64,000 bases of DNA, taken from contig CAJZBQ010000003.1 in assembly GCA_914767885.1 (NCBI GenBank), forward strand, positions 248,001 through 312,000. The letters run 5' to 3'. Below, one piece after another: positions 10,765 to 22,661 of the stretch. The notes beneath the pieces were generated by a model. That model saw nothing but the letters and a program-made list of their open reading frames with translations, had not been told where the DNA came from and searched no databases. Source of the DNA: Blepharisma stoltei (taxonomy: Eukaryota; Ciliophora; Heterotrichea; Heterotrichida; Blepharismidae). The translations under genes and the position numbers were made by a program. Within the stretch, counting starts at the first letter, position 1; the number at the start of each line of letters is the position of its first letter.

Positions 10765-12130
10765 ATGACTAAAAGAAGGGCGCGTCAAAAAAGGGCCATA
10801 GGAGCCTATATAATTGATCTAGAAGGGAAAAGACATAGCTTTGACTCATTTTACTGGTTCGAGCAGCACAATTTGCCATGCGTGATTGTCAATTGTATGA
10901 AAAAGTGGAAAGCAAGAAAGGAATGATTCCCTCCATGAGATCGGTTAAAGCTTTTAATAGACTCCACATCTCTTATTGACGTTGCCGTTGCTAATGAAAA
11001 TGCTGAATTTTCAGGCGCGAATAGAGAGCAACAATATCTAGCTCTCTCTATATAATTATTTATATAAAAATGATATTATTTCTTTTAAAATTAAAATAGT
11101 TTCTTTATTTACCCTTTAAATTATTAGTAAAGTAAGTGTTTCTTTTTATGAATTTCTTTCCTTATCCGTACTTTATGCCCAACAAGGCGTCAGCATGTAT
11201 ATGGCGCAATGCCCTATTCTCTCCCAGACTCATACAAAAGAAGAAAAAGGCTTATGCCCTCTCTTGCAAGACATCAAAATTCCTAGAATTGTCCAAAATA
11301 AAGAGCTTGAAATAAACCTGTGAATGAATATTCATCCTACCAAATCCGCATTTCATTATGACTCATATTTAAATTTACTCTGTATCGTGCATGGGCAGAA
11401 AGATTTAGAGCTGCACCCTCCCAGTTCTTATGTCCGCTGTGAGTCTTTGTTTTCTGAATCATATAACCACTTAACATCAGAATTTAAGCACCAAGGAACA
11501 AAAATATCATTAAAGCCTGGACAAATTTTATTTATACCTGAAGGATGGTGGCATAAAGTAAATTCAACTGCCAATACTGTTGCATTGAGTATGTGGTGGA
11601 AAGGAATTGACCAAGGGACTCTTCATGAAAGTAAAAAATATATAGATCTTGGAGGAAGCCTTGATTTTTATTTGGCAAAAAGCTGTATTAGAAGGCTTGT
11701 TATTCAGCATGCAGATTTAATGATTGAAAGAAAAATTAAAAAATTAGGAAAAATTGAAGAAAAAGTGCTAGAAAATATTAGGGCAGGAGATACAGAGTTT
11801 ATTTTTGAAGCTCTAGAAAGTGTGAGCCCCCTTCTGATACTTAAGGTCATTTTTAGTTAGGAAATCCCAACTCCTTCTCTTAAAAGACTTCTCCTGAAAA
11901 TAAAGCACAGAGGAAATTTATTTGAATTTTTAAGGTCACTTGACGATCAAGCTCTTTATATCCTCATAACTAAGCTTGAAGAATTTGACTATGATGCAGA
12001 TTCTTCAGTTTACTATGCTGAACTGTGGGGTGGTATTGAAAATGCTGAAGATATAATTCAGTACTTATTGACTATCAAAAAAAATATTACCATGGACTCG
12101 TTTTCAAGAGTTTTAAAACACATTGTTTAA
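10765..12130 (+). CDS. JmjC-domain (cupin) oxygenase-like protein
   Basis: 422 aa after removing an 82-bp IES and a 15-nt intron. The N-terminal part matches the cupin_8/JmjC lead-in (VIVNCMKKWKA, then FSGANREQQYLAL). The catalytic core has the Fe(II) ligands: HYD in SAFHYDSYLNLL, and the distal His in PEGWWHKVNS. Lysine K in SLKPGQILFIPEGWW precedes it. The family are 2-oxoglutarate-dependent hydroxylases or demethylases; substrate cannot be told. The C-terminal 150 residues are helical. Start is taken at ATG 10765; an upstream ATG at 10751 is in another frame. Confidence 0.87.
11051..11132. other. Short TA-bounded IES (82 bp) in the JmjC gene
   Basis: TA at 11051-11052 and 11133-11134. Removal joins QQYLALSI to SVSFYEFL in frame. 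Confidence 0.87.
11846..11860 (+). other. 15-nt intron in the JmjC gene
   Basis: GTCATTTTTAGTTAG. It contains an in-frame TAG at its end; splicing joins LLILK to EIPTPSLKR. Confidence 0.85.
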
Positions 12131-12238
12131 GGATTTTTACTTATTTAAGCCTCAATTAATATATTTTTTAATATAATTCGGCGCTAATAGTCCATAAGTT
12201 ACAAAAATATTTTTATTAAATTTAAATATATTTTAAAA

Positions 12239-13487
12239 ATGAGTAAAAGAAACCCAAGAGAAGCAAATTCGACCAAAGAAGCAATTGAATATGTCTGCAA
12301 TGTCCTCGCTTTTTATGGGATTCGATATTTAAACCCTGAAGTGTTTAGGCAAGCTCGCTTAGGAAATCCAGAAGTGGTAATATAAAACTCAGTCAGAGAG
12401 ATTATGAACAGGGCTATTTCATCTTATCGTTCTCCATCTTCGAGGCTTCGAAATCAGGGTTAGTAATCCTCCTCAAGATATGACCTTAATTCCTCATTTA
12501 ACAGCTTATGTCCTCAACAAATGGGGTTGCCCAGTCCATCTACAATCCAATTCTTCTCAATTGCAGCTTTTAGCCTTTGGCTGGCTTGCCGACCACACAA
12601 ATTTATTCCAAAACTACGAGTCAAATTTCTGTGCATCTCCTACACCATTTGCCAGTATAGAAGACCTTAACCAAAAAGCTCAAGAATATTTAAACGAAAA
12701 CATGCCCTCGCCCTCTGCAATTACCCCATCCACAATAGTATCAATTTATCGTGCTCTATTAATCCAAATAAGAGAGACTTTCCAGCATATTTCATATACA
12801 GCCAAATTAATTAACCAGGTTCATTCTGCAGACCCCAGCTTAGACCCTGAGGATTTATGAGTAGCCTCAAAAGAAAGCAGAATACAAGAATTTGAAGTAG
12901 CAGCTGGAATTAATGAAAATTTGGAAAAGAAAAAAGAAGAAAATGCAAAGCACCGAGCAGTGTTTTGGGCTTGGCTTGATGCCATGCTAAAAGATATCCC
13001 TGCACAGAATGCTACAGAAATTCAAAAAAATGAAGAAAATTTGGTTGTTAGCGAGATTACTGAGGAGTAAGGAATATGCAGTGTTGAAGAAGTTTATAGT
13101 GAAGTTGTAGCTGCTTGAAAAGATATTGAAGGGCTATTACCAAGGATAAGGGGAAAATGAAGTGAAGTTGAAGAAGCAATCCATGCGAGACTTGATGAAA
13201 ATAGTTTAGCTCAGTGGCAGGAAAATTTAGACCAGATAACACAAGAGCTTTCTATGAAATTTATTAGTTTAGAAGAAATCACAGAAAAACTTATAAATTC
13301 ACATACAATACCAGCAATAATACCACTTCATCCTAAAATAATCAAAGACAGAAGTGAAGGAGAAGAACTTTTGCTTAAAAAACTGCCAAAGCTTGAACAA
13401 GAGTTTAATAAAATGCAAGAATCTTTCCGATCAACAATCTCGAAATCCCTTCAAAGCATCCCAGGTATAAGAGCATATAATTTATAG
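12239..13487 (+). CDS. TEDC1: TEDC1-like centriolar protein
   Basis: 405 aa after two introns (12377-12392 and 13067-13081), with TGA read as Trp. The N-terminal segment FRQARLGNPEVSERLWTGL and the later LQLLAFGWLAD resemble tubulin epsilon and delta complex protein 1, which stabilises triplet microtubules of centrioles/basal bodies. The remainder is helical and Glu-rich. Both introns were needed to hold one frame from ATG 12239 to TAG 13485-13487. The family call rests on short motifs, so it is moderate. Confidence 0.68.
12377..12392 (+). other. 16-nt intron
   Basis: GTAATATAAAACTCAG; splicing joins NPEV to SERLWTG. Confidence 0.85.
13067..13081 (+). other. 15-nt intron
   Basis: GTAAGGAATATGCAG; carries the TAA that would end the frame. 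Splicing joins SEITE to DVEEVYSE. Confidence 0.85.
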
Positions 13488-13602
13488 CTTATTGGAATTA
13501 TACCTAATAAAAACAACTTGCTGGTTACTTTTATCCTGTTTTTATTTAAAAAAGGATAGCGGATAATCAATAATTTTTTTATTTGTATAATTAGGTATAA
13601 AT

Positions 13603-14629
13603 TTAAACCCCTTGAGAAATTGCCCTTTTAGTCCTTATATGATCAGTTCTTGATTTCACATTTTGAAACTTTTTCATTTTAAACTCAGATTTCTGACTCC
13701 CCCCCCCTCCGTGAGCGAACAAAAAAATTTTGTTCACTCACGGAGGGGGGTTATTTTTTTTTTAAAAAAAATTTATATATAAATTTTATAAAAAATATTT
13801 TTTTCGAATTTAAAAAAATCCTAATTTGCAAAAATTGGGAAGCAAATATTAATTTAATTTGCAAAATTTATGTTTTAAAACGCAATTGTTTTAAAATTAA
13901 ACAGAATTAGCTCTAGATTTCATTATACTAATTATCACTTATATATCAAAATTTTTTTCCATTAAAATTTTTTCTATTAAAAAAATTTTTGTTCACTCAC
14001 GGAGGGTGGGTTTTTGGTCAAAAAATGGCGATTTTTCTAATGGTTTTGTTCGCTCACGGAGGGGGGGGGGAGTGAGTTATTTCTTGGGAATTCCTAATAG
14101 CAGCCACCATTTTATCGAACCCTTTTGTGCTTCGAGGCTGCCATGATTTTTTCTTGATATTCGGGTTAGTGCTGTATTCTTGGTGCTTTATATCGACAGC
14201 AACGTCTCCAAAATAGTTTTCTAGCACAGCGTTAATAGGAGTGCTTGGCCTGTTTGGCTGGCCAAATACAATATCAGGGATTTCTTTATCTTTGGGACGT
14301 CTACCAGATGTCAGCTGTATGCGAGCATCCATTGTTTTTCTAAAAGTTCTTTGGTCTGAAGCCTTGGTGAAGCCTCCAGTAACGCTCATTGCGTTGAGTT
14401 TCTTGAAATCTCTGTCATTTGGCAAATCTTGGCTTGGGTTATGGACTTTTCATGAGGAAACTAATTTTCCTGCACCTTCGTCATCTTCGCCTACTTTTTT
14501 GCCGTATGTGAATTCATTAGGTGGGAGGGTTCTTGTAGTAGGTTTGGATTTTCCGACATCATCTTTGACTAACAAATAATTGTTGGAGTTTTTGATCATT
14601 GCGTAGAAATTGTGCCGAAGGTCTGCCAT
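13603..14629 (-). CDS. CFAP77: CFAP77-like axonemal protein, copy A
   Basis: 215 aa after removing a 379-bp family 1 element. Motifs: NFYAMIKNS, NYLLVKDDVGK, FTYGKK, DLPNDRDFKKLNAMS, and FGQPNRPSTPINAVLENYFG, the last resembling the RPSTP block of CFAP77, a microtubule inner protein of ciliary doublets. The C-terminus is basic (FKMKKFQNVKS). It is the downstream member of a tandem pair with the gene at 14767-15732 (similar along the whole length). The IES sits near the 3' end, unlike in copy B. Confidence 0.72.
13694..14072. mobile_element. Family 1 IES with TGA borders
   Basis: 379 bp flanked by TGA (13694-13696, 14073-14075), not TA. Left end CTCCCCCCCCTCCGTGAG hairpin, right end duplicated motif plus GGGGGAG. 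Keeping one TGA gives SQEIT joined to QKSEFKM, matching copy B (QKKEFKM). Confidence 0.92.
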
Positions 14630-14766
14630 AACTGTAATATATACTTAGTCGCTATTTTTTCAAATTAATTTAGTTGTCTAGAAAATATCTCAAAAAATCA
14701 ATAATAAACTTGCCAGCCCCCAATAATTTAATAAAAAAGAAAATAAAGTTAAAGGCGAAGGAGTTT

Positions 14767-15732
14767 CTAAGTCCTCACATTATCAATTTTGGACTTCACA
14801 TTCTGAAATTTTTTCATCTTGAACTCTTTTTTCTGAGGTTGTTCTTGGGACACATTGGCTGGTCCAGGTGAACGATTTGATGCTTTTTCATGCTTGGATT
14901 CTTCAGACTTTTTCTTTATGTTAGGACTTCTACTATAATCCTGGTTTTTCATTTCTGCAGCTACGCTTCCATAATAGTTCTCGATGACTGCATTTATAGG
15001 GGTGCTTGGCCTATTTGGCTGCCCAAATATAATATCTGGGATTTTCTTTTCTTCTTGATGAATAGAGTTAGAAAGTCCTACTCTGACATCAACGTTTTTT
15101 CTAAAAACCCCTTGCTCTGATGCTTTAGTAATCCCTTTGGTCGCACTCATAACGTTTAGTCTTTTGAAATCTTTATCATTTGGCAAGTCCTTGCTAGGTG
15201 CATGAATTTTCCAAGAAGAAATGACTTTTCCTGCACCTTCACTGTCTGCAGCGGCTTTTTTGCCGTATGTAAAATTGCCGCCTGGCAGATTTCTTACTGA
15301 GGGTTTAGCTTTTCCAACGTCGTCTTTTACTAACTCCCCCCTCCGTGAGCGAACAAGACCATTAAAAAAATCCCTATTTTTTGCCCAAAAACCCACTCTC
15401 CACTAACGAACAAAAATTTTTTATGACAAAAAAATTTTGATATATAAGTGATAATTAGTATCATGAAATCTCAAGCTAATTCTGTTTAATTTTAAACAAA
15501 TTGCGTTTTAAAACATAAATTTTAAAATTAAATAATATTTACCATCCAATTTTCGAGAAGTGGGATTTTTTTAAATTCCTAAAAAAATTTATATATAAAT
15601 TTTAAAAAAAAAAAAAATTAACACCCTCCATAAACGAACAAGATTTTTTTGTTCGCTCACGGAGGGGGGGAGTAAGAGGTAATTGCCAGAACTTTGCATC
15701 ATAGCGTAGAAATTATGATCCTGGTTTGCCAT
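14767..15732 (-). CDS. CFAP77: CFAP77-like axonemal protein, copy B
   Basis: 207 aa after removing a 342-bp family 1 element near the 5' end. Shares NFYAMM, NYLLVKDDVGK, FTYGKK, DLPNDKDFKRLNVMS and FGQPNRPSTPINAVIENYYG with copy A, ending FKMKKFQNVKSK. Tandem duplication on the same strand, 137 bp apart. The IES falls within the Leu codon of NYLLVKDD; copy A has no interruption there. Confidence 0.72.
15331..15672. mobile_element. Family 1 IES, reverse orientation
   Basis: 342 bp flanked by TAA (15331-15333, 15673-15675). Orientation opposite to the copy in the paralog: the duplicated motif is on the left, the hairpin on the right. Keeping one TAA restores NYLLVKDDVGK. Confidence 0.92.
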
Positions 15733-15775
15733 AACTGTTATTTTTATATTCCTTACATGATTAATTTAAAATTAT

Positions 15776-16435
15776 TTATGAAAAATAGTTAAATTTAGAG
15801 CTCTTTTCTAATAAAGAAAGCGGATCTTTTGGCATTGTAACTCCTCCAGTTTCAGGCCACTCTTTAGGTAAAATTGGTAAATTAAATATTCCTATATACC
15901 AGAGAGGTTCAGCAAATAATTTTCTGCCCTTGGAAATGACCCAAGGCCGATAAACAGGTGCCAAAAATAAGAAATTTTTCATAAGGATGATATTCATGCC
16001 ACAGTCTATATGAATATTACTCAGGTTTTTATGGATAATGTCAAGCTTTTCAATGCATTCAACATAAAGATCGCTTAGTGCTCGAGGTGTTATTGATGGT
16101 GAAATTCTTGCAATGATATGGTCAAAATCATAGTCTTCTAAAGTAAATAATTTGGAATCTGGACTCACAGCATCCAGTAGTATCTGAAGAGGAAGAATAT
16201 CAATTTTTTCAATAGGCAGCTGTATTGCTTGCATTATATAGCTCATGAACCTTAATAGATCTCTATACCCCAGCAGAATACCGACCAGAAAAATATGGTA
16301 CAGGGCACCTGCCTTATACAGTATAAGTCTAATTAGGTACCTTAAAACCATAAACGGAGACTTGTCATTTTCGTTTTTACTTTTCGAAAAAGCTGATAAG
16401 TACAAATTAATTTTGAAAATTAAAAGGATGACCAA
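15776..16435 (-). CDS. Unrecognised protein, start uncertain
   Basis: Open frame of about 220 codons ending at TAA 15776-15778. The first part is hydrophobic (two likely membrane segments), the rest contains SITPRALSDLYVECIEKLD and APVYRPWVIS. No ATG exists at the open end; the first in-frame ATG (about 16352) begins MVLRYLIRLILYK. An upstream intron or IES probably hides the true start. No family recognised. It lies 61 bp downstream of the stop of the next gene on the same strand. Confidence 0.55.
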   Translation of the reverse strand: MVILLIFKINLYLSAFSKSKNENDKSPFMVLRYLIRLILYKAGALYHIFLVGILLGYRDLLRFMSYIMQAIQLPIEKIDILPLQILLDAVSPDSKLFTLEDYDFDHIIARISPSITPRALSDLYVECIEKLDIIHKNLSNIHIDCGMNIILMKNFLFLAPVYRPWVISKGRKLFAEPLWYIGIFNLPILPKEWPETGGVTMPKDPLSLLEKSSKFNYFS

Positions 16436-16496
16436 TAATGATCTAAAATATTTCAGGGGCTATACCAGACCTTAGCGGCTGATAGCTACGTTAAAA

Positions 16497-18634
16497 TTAC
16501 TTTTGTTCGCCATAAGGAACAAATTGATAAAATCCAATGGCATCAATTTCTGTAATTAATGCATGCCAAGCCTCCCAATCAGCTTCTGTAAGCAAATGTC
16601 TCACATGAATATTTATAGTATTTAATCTCAAAGACGAATTTCTTGTGCATTCTAAAGAGCTTAAATCCAATTGCTTATCAGAATACCCCCTTTGGTTTAG
16701 AAGGCTTCCACTCACTCCCCCACCCCTTTAAATTGGAACTAAAAATTTTGTTCCAATTTAAAGGGGGTTAATTTTTGTTTTTAAAAAACAATATCAATAT
16801 AAAATGTTTTATAAAAAATATGAAAATTTCAACAAAAAAAAAATTTCAAAAACTTATCGAATTAGATCAATAAATTTGTTTAATAAAACGTTATTTGCTC
16901 TTTATCCTTTAAAACAAAGCAAGATATAACTAATTTTTTATTATTAGTTTAATACGCCACTATTAATTAGTATCAAAATTATTTACACAAAAATTTTTAT
17001 TTTTATTGATAAAAAAAATTTTGGAAAATTTATCGATCAAAGTGCTAATTTTGTTTAAATAAGATGTTATTTATACTCTATTCTTTAAAATAAAGCAAGA
17101 AATAAGTAAATTTTGAAATTTTATAAAGAATTCCTATTGAATTTATATCAAAACTATCCAAATAAAAAATTTTTAAAAAAAAAAAATTAATTTTTTTTTA
17201 AAATTTAGCAATTAAGGATAATAAATTTATTTAAATAAGATGCTCTTTATACTTTTTTTTCTTTAAAAAAGAGCAAGATATAAATAAATTTTTAATTTTA
17301 GTTAAGAAGAAGCATTTAACTTGTATCAAAACTTTTTAGATAAAAAATTATATATAATTTTTTATTATAAAATTAAATTTTGTTCCAATTTAAAGGGGGG
17401 TTAATTTACCAAAAAAGTGGAATTTTTTACCGATGTTTTGTTCCAATTTAAAAGGGGGGGGAGTCAGATTTTTTACAACTATTGGCTCTTTTGGTATCAC
17501 GGGGTCAACAACAGCTCCATCTCTATAAACAGGCCTCTGCGGAGGAATATTTAGCACTTTTAGCCAATTTTTCATCATAGAAGTATCCCTTATAAGCCAA
17601 TTCCCATTAGGATCAGTCCCTTCAGACTGAAAAATCAGCATTTCATTTTCTACAATTGCATAAGGATTTATTGCCAAAATAAACTCATTTCTCAAAGAAT
17701 CAATAACATAATTATCAGGCAGCAGCAGTGCTTTTACATTATCAGGGACTGGTATTAATTCTTCTTGATTCACAACCTCAAACATTGATTTGGCTCCAGA
17801 AAACTTCTCAATAAAATGGTTTAAATTCGCATCATTGACTTCATATTGTATCAATGAGTCTTCTTCATCACTAGATTCTGCTTGGCTTGGCTGTATTTCT
17901 TCGCTTGGTTTTATGTCTTCTTTAGAAGGCTCATCTTGGTTTTCTTCTGTTTCCTCTTGCTCTTGGGTTTCAGTTATTTCATCTTCATTTGTGTCTGTAG
18001 GGTTGTTTTCTACTGCCAGCTCTTCATTTATAAGAATTGGCTCAGAAGGTAGCTGATTTTTAGGCTCTTCAGGAGCTAGCTCTGGGGCAGTCATAAAAGA
18101 GACTTCTACTTGATATTGGAAAGAATCATTCAAAAATGGAGATAACTGCTCGCTGGATTTCACAAAAAACTCTAGTCCTTTGTCGATTTTTCTTTCATAT
18201 GATTCTGGGATCACTCTTGTGCTTCCTTCTGCTTTGATTTCAGCTATACGAGGTTTCATAAACTCAGCCAAAGTAGGTCCACGGCTTTGTTTTTCTCTGA
18301 AATCTTCAAGCTGCTTTTGGTCATATGAGGCAATCGATGATTTCAGTATTGGGTCAAGGTCGCTTTTTAAGCCATATGTGAAAAGGATGTGCTTTTTAAA
18401 TTCTGATTTGTCTCCTATAAGTTTCCCGTCAGTAGTAAAAATAATTGGAGATGATCGGGTTTTGAATCCATAGCCATTAATAATTTTATCTAAAAATGCT
18501 TCTCATTCGGTAGGATGCTTCATTATGATGTGGACAGAAACACTTGGAGCGCTCAGTGAGAGTTTTTTGCCAAGGTATTCACAATAAGTGAAGGCTTGAC
18601 TTCCAGCTTCTCCTGCGATGATGTAACTACTCAT
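16497..18634 (-). CDS. Thioredoxin-like / MDH1B-N-like protein
   Basis: 461 aa after removing a 752-bp family 3 element. The N-terminal ~110 residues (MSSYIIAGEAGSQ..., HPTEWEAFLDKIING, SSPIIFTTDGKLIGDKSEF) resemble the N-terminal domain of the ciliary malate-dehydrogenase-like protein MDH1B, but no dehydrogenase domain follows. The middle is a very acidic Glu/Ser/Asp stretch. The C-terminal part contains NGNWLIRDTSMMKNWLKVL and PQRPVYRDG. Start ATG 18632-18634. Function unknown; similarity to MDH1B is from pattern only. Confidence 0.6.
16712..17463. mobile_element. Family 3 MITE-like IES with TCA borders
   Basis: 752 bp flanked by TCA (16712-16714, 17464-17466). Ends CTCCCCCACCCCTTTAAAT and mirror, with hairpin GTTCCAATTTAAAGGGGG on the left and a duplicated copy on the right, the same architecture as families 1 and 2. 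Keeping one TCA joins VVKNL to SGSLLNQRG in frame. Confidence 0.92.
16820..17335. repeat. Three diverged ~180-bp tandem units inside the family 3 IES
   Basis: Each unit carries a run like AAAGCAAGAWATAANTAA after a CTTTATN(3-8)TTTAAA block (about 16910, 17090, 17265) and ends with TATCAAAA. Copies are imperfect. Confidence 0.7.
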
Positions 18635-18681
18635 AATTAAATATGATAAGTTATTTATATTAATATACAAAATTATGAGAT

Positions 18682-21078
18682 TTATGATCTTCCAGAGCTT
18701 TTAGTTCGTCTTAATTTGATAGGTGATGGTGTATTGGAATCGATAGTGCGGGATTCTATTGCAATGATTCGATGGTTTTGCTTTTTAGTTGATGCTAATT
18801 TTTCACTAGCTAAGAAGGTTTTAGGTTCTCTTGCAGGGACTTTTGGGTGCTTTATCGCGTTTAAGGCAAGTTTTTTCTCTTCAAGCTTTCTCTTGATATA
18901 GCTTAGAGTAATTTCAGCATTTCTTTTAGAAGTTTCTTCTTTTTCGACCTTTTCTTTAAAATTATCAATTTCGCTTTGGTTTTGGCATTTTTTCAAGTTA
19001 ATTTCTTCTTTTAAGCGCGTTTCTGTATATAAATTACTTTCTCTTTCTAGCTGCTTGCATGCAGCTTTTTCGTTGCCGATTTTCTGAAATCATTCATTTA
19101 CTTCATTATTTCCTCGGATTGTTTCTTTCTAAATAGCATTCACATTGATTTCTAAGCTTAAAAAATCCAGACTTTTACTGAGCTCAATGCTAGTTTCTCT
19201 ATAACTTTTTAGTTCATTTTCTAGCTCAAGAAACCTTTGATATTCAGTATACTTAACTTCTTCGTATTTTTCATTTAGTTTATATAACTTTTGCATTTGT
19301 TCTTCTCTTTCTCTTTTCCTTAATTCAGTCTGCTCTTTGATCTCTTCAATAGCTCTTTCATCAAACTGCATATCTTCAAGCTTATTTTTCAGTTTTGGAA
19401 TCAAGTTTTTTATATGAAGCTGCTTATTATGAGCCAAATTTTGCTTAATTTCGTTGAAATACTTGAAATTTATTTGGTTTGCTTCTAAATTCAGCCTTAA
19501 AATATTAGTATTATATCTTGATACTTCGCTAAATAGCTGCCCTGCAATATTTTTGATACTATTTTCTTTGAGATTTAAATCTTCAAGTGTTCTGTTAATT
19601 TTAAATGCATTGGCCAAAGCACATCCTCCTCGGTTTTTTATTTTATTACTGCTTAAGTCAAGTAATTTTAGGTTTTGGTTCCCTGCAATGCCACTAGCTA
19701 TAATTTCTATCCCAATATCATCAATATCATTTGAACTTATATCAAGCGATATTAATCCTTTATTTTTTGCTAATCCAGTAAATAGCATATGGATGCCTTC
19801 TGATTTTAATTCGCACCCTGAAAGATTTAAATATTTTAAATGCTCATTTTCTATCAAAAATTGTTGGCAAGATGACGAAAGTCCTGTGGAAAATGGATTT
19901 TTTTCTAGATTCAATGTATGAAGTTGAGTGTTTCCTTTTAGTGAAAAAAATAATTTAGCTAGTCCTTTAGTTCCTATTTCATTTTTCGATATATCTAAAC
20001 TCTCTAAAGGGCAAGGCCCGTCATAGTTTCCAGCAAGCAAAGATGAGATGTAACTGCATCCATCATTTCCTATCCTATTTTGAGAAAATCCTAGCATTCT
20101 TAGTGATGAGGTTGAAATTGATTGAGAAAGCTTGTCCAAACCTTCAGTTCCTAATCCATTATTTGATAGATTCAAAGAAACCAAAGATTGGTTGTTTCTA
20201 AGCCCTTCAATTATATACACTAAGCCATCATTCCCTAATGAAGTTCCACTGATATTTATAAACCCAAGTATGCTGCTTTGTAAAGCTTTTTGGATTGCTA
20301 TAGCTCCTAGCACTCCCAGCCTGTTCCTATGCAATGCTTCATTTGAAGATAAATTCAAACTAACTATCGTTGGATGATCCGCTATCAAATTTATGACTGT
20401 TGAAGCTCCTTCCGGGCTAATATCATTGCTACTCATATCTAAATGCACCAAAAATCTATTTTTACATATCAGTTTTGTTAATTCAATAGCGCCTTCATCT
20501 CCCATTTTATTTTTAGCGAGCTCTAAATACGCGAACTCTTCATTATTCAGCAAAATTTCTCCTATTGCTATGGCGCTTTCAACGCCAATTCCTGACTCAT
20601 TTAATTCAAACCTTCTATTTTTAAAATGCTTTAAGCAGAAATTGAAAAATATCCTTTCTTGGTCTAAAAGTACTGGAATGAGAAGGTCTTTGCATCTTGC
20701 TTCATAAATTCTATGAAGCTGTAAAGTTGAAAGCCCAGGGACTGATAATTTAACTGGTGAGTTATAAACTTTAGGATAAAGAGAAGAAACTGAAAGACTT
20801 GTAGGCCGACTTGTAGAAATATCTCTATTATCATTCGTTATAATTTTTCTACGCAAAGGTGAGATATTATTTGATCTGGTTGTGCTTTGATTGCGAAAAT
20901 CTGATATAAAGTATGGATTTTTCCGCTTCTTTGAGTTATCTGTGCTTTTTGAGCGAGATTTCTTTGTTGAGGATTCAGAAGTTCCACGGGTTGAAAAAAT
21001 GTTTTCAAGCTTGGTTCAAGAAGACTCAACTATAGATTTCGGCTTGTAAGAATCCTTCATTTGGAAGCTGAAACTCAT
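18682..21078 (-). CDS. Leucine-rich repeat (RNI-type) coiled-coil protein
   Basis: 793 aa with one 15-nt intron (19129-19143). Residues ~1-110 are basic/Ser-rich. Residues ~160-520 hold about 12 ribonuclease-inhibitor-type LRRs with the pattern L-x-x-L-x-L-S-x-N-x-I-x-x-x-G. From ~530 on a long Glu/Lys/Arg coiled coil follows, ending in a basic tail. LRR followed by coiled coil is found in centrosomal or axonemal proteins (for example LRRC45, DRC5), but no specific match is claimed. Start ATG 21076-21078, with TGA-Trp at codon 22. Confidence 0.8.
19129..19143 (-). other. 15-nt intron
   Basis: GTGAATGCTATTTAG on the minus strand; ends with the in-frame TAG. Splicing joins SLEIN to KETIRGNN. 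Confidence 0.85.
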
Positions 21079-22661
21079 TAGATTTATTTTTAAATGGAAG
21101 CAAATTAACGAGAGATAAAGTTTGCATAGTTATATGTCTACTAGGCAACTCCATTTTAATAGTTGGATAGGGAAAGGTCGAGTAAGCAGATTATAGTTGA
21201 AGCCTAAAAATTATGAAGATATATTTTGTAAAAAAATATTCAGACATTGAAATTTTATTATCAAACAAATTAGTGCCAGCATAGTGTAAATTAGTTATTA
21301 AATTTTCAAAATATAAAATATATCAATAAATTATTGAATTGATTAATTCTTACTCCCCCCCCCATCCTTGATCGAACGACTCGCCATCGTTCGATCAAGG
21401 ATGGGGATTAAGAAAAAATTTTTTTGGGAAAAAAATTTATATATATTGTTTTTATTTACTTTTAAATCAGAGTTTTAAGAGTAATTAATAACTATTTCTA
21501 AAGCAAAAAATTGAATTAATTTCATAAAAAATACTAATTTTTAATATTTTGATTTATTAATTACCCCTTTAAACTGTATAAATTTTAATTTGTTCCTTAT
21601 GGAATTCAAATTTTTTTTTTAAAAATTTTAAAAAATCTCTATTTTATTAGATTATTGAGTTTTTAAGCCTAGGTTGATGACTAAATCACTTCGGATAGTG
21701 ATTTCGTAGCTTTCTGTTGTTTCAAAGCTTCTGAAAACAGCTTCATTATGTACATCTTCCCAAGCTTTTGATAGCAAATATATTTTAATATATATAAAAA
21801 TTTGGGGGTGAGGCGGAAAAAAATACACTGTATTTTTTTCCTACAGTTTCCCACAGTCAAATTTGACATAAAATTTTCCAATTTTTTGAAACGATAGGAA
21901 AAAAATACATGGAAAAGAAAAAAAAATTCGAAACCAGGGCGGAAAAAAATTCAACCCCCAAAAAATGAAAAAAAACTGCATGAAAAAAATACACATAAAA
22001 AAAAATATTAAATTACTAATATTTAAAAAGAAGCAAAGAAAATGCTTTATTAAATATGAATGACAATAGCAGTCATTGCATTTGCTATAAATTCACATAA
22101 TAGATAAAAAAATAGATGCAAGAACTGTATCATATGCTTTATAGTAAAAAGTTTTCTGTGTTTTTTTCCAAACCGCATGAAAAAACTACTATAAAAATTT
22201 GAAATACAGATCTTTGAGTCGAATAGAGTTAAAAAATAAAAACAGTCCCAGCTTAAATCTCTCTTTAATAACGAGATTTTAAGAATAAAATTAATGCCTA
22301 AATGTTAAAGATCAGTTTAAATAAAAAAATTAAAAACAGAAGGAAAAAAATTCAAAATTTTTTTTCTAAAAAAAACAGCATGAAAAAAATATCAGTAAAA
22401 TTTTAACAGTCTAAATTTCGGCATGAAAAAAAATACAATAGAAAAAATTTAGCAGGAAAACAATACATATAAAAATTTATATATTTTTTTTAAAATTTTT
22501 AATTAAAAAGATCCAAAATATCTAACTCCCAATAGCGGACGAAATCAATTTTTTTTTTTTTTTCCTAAAAATGGACTCTTAGGTACCATTTAATAACGGA
22601 AATTTTTTTACTATAAAACATTTTAAATTATATAAGATAATCGTTCATTATAAATTTACTA

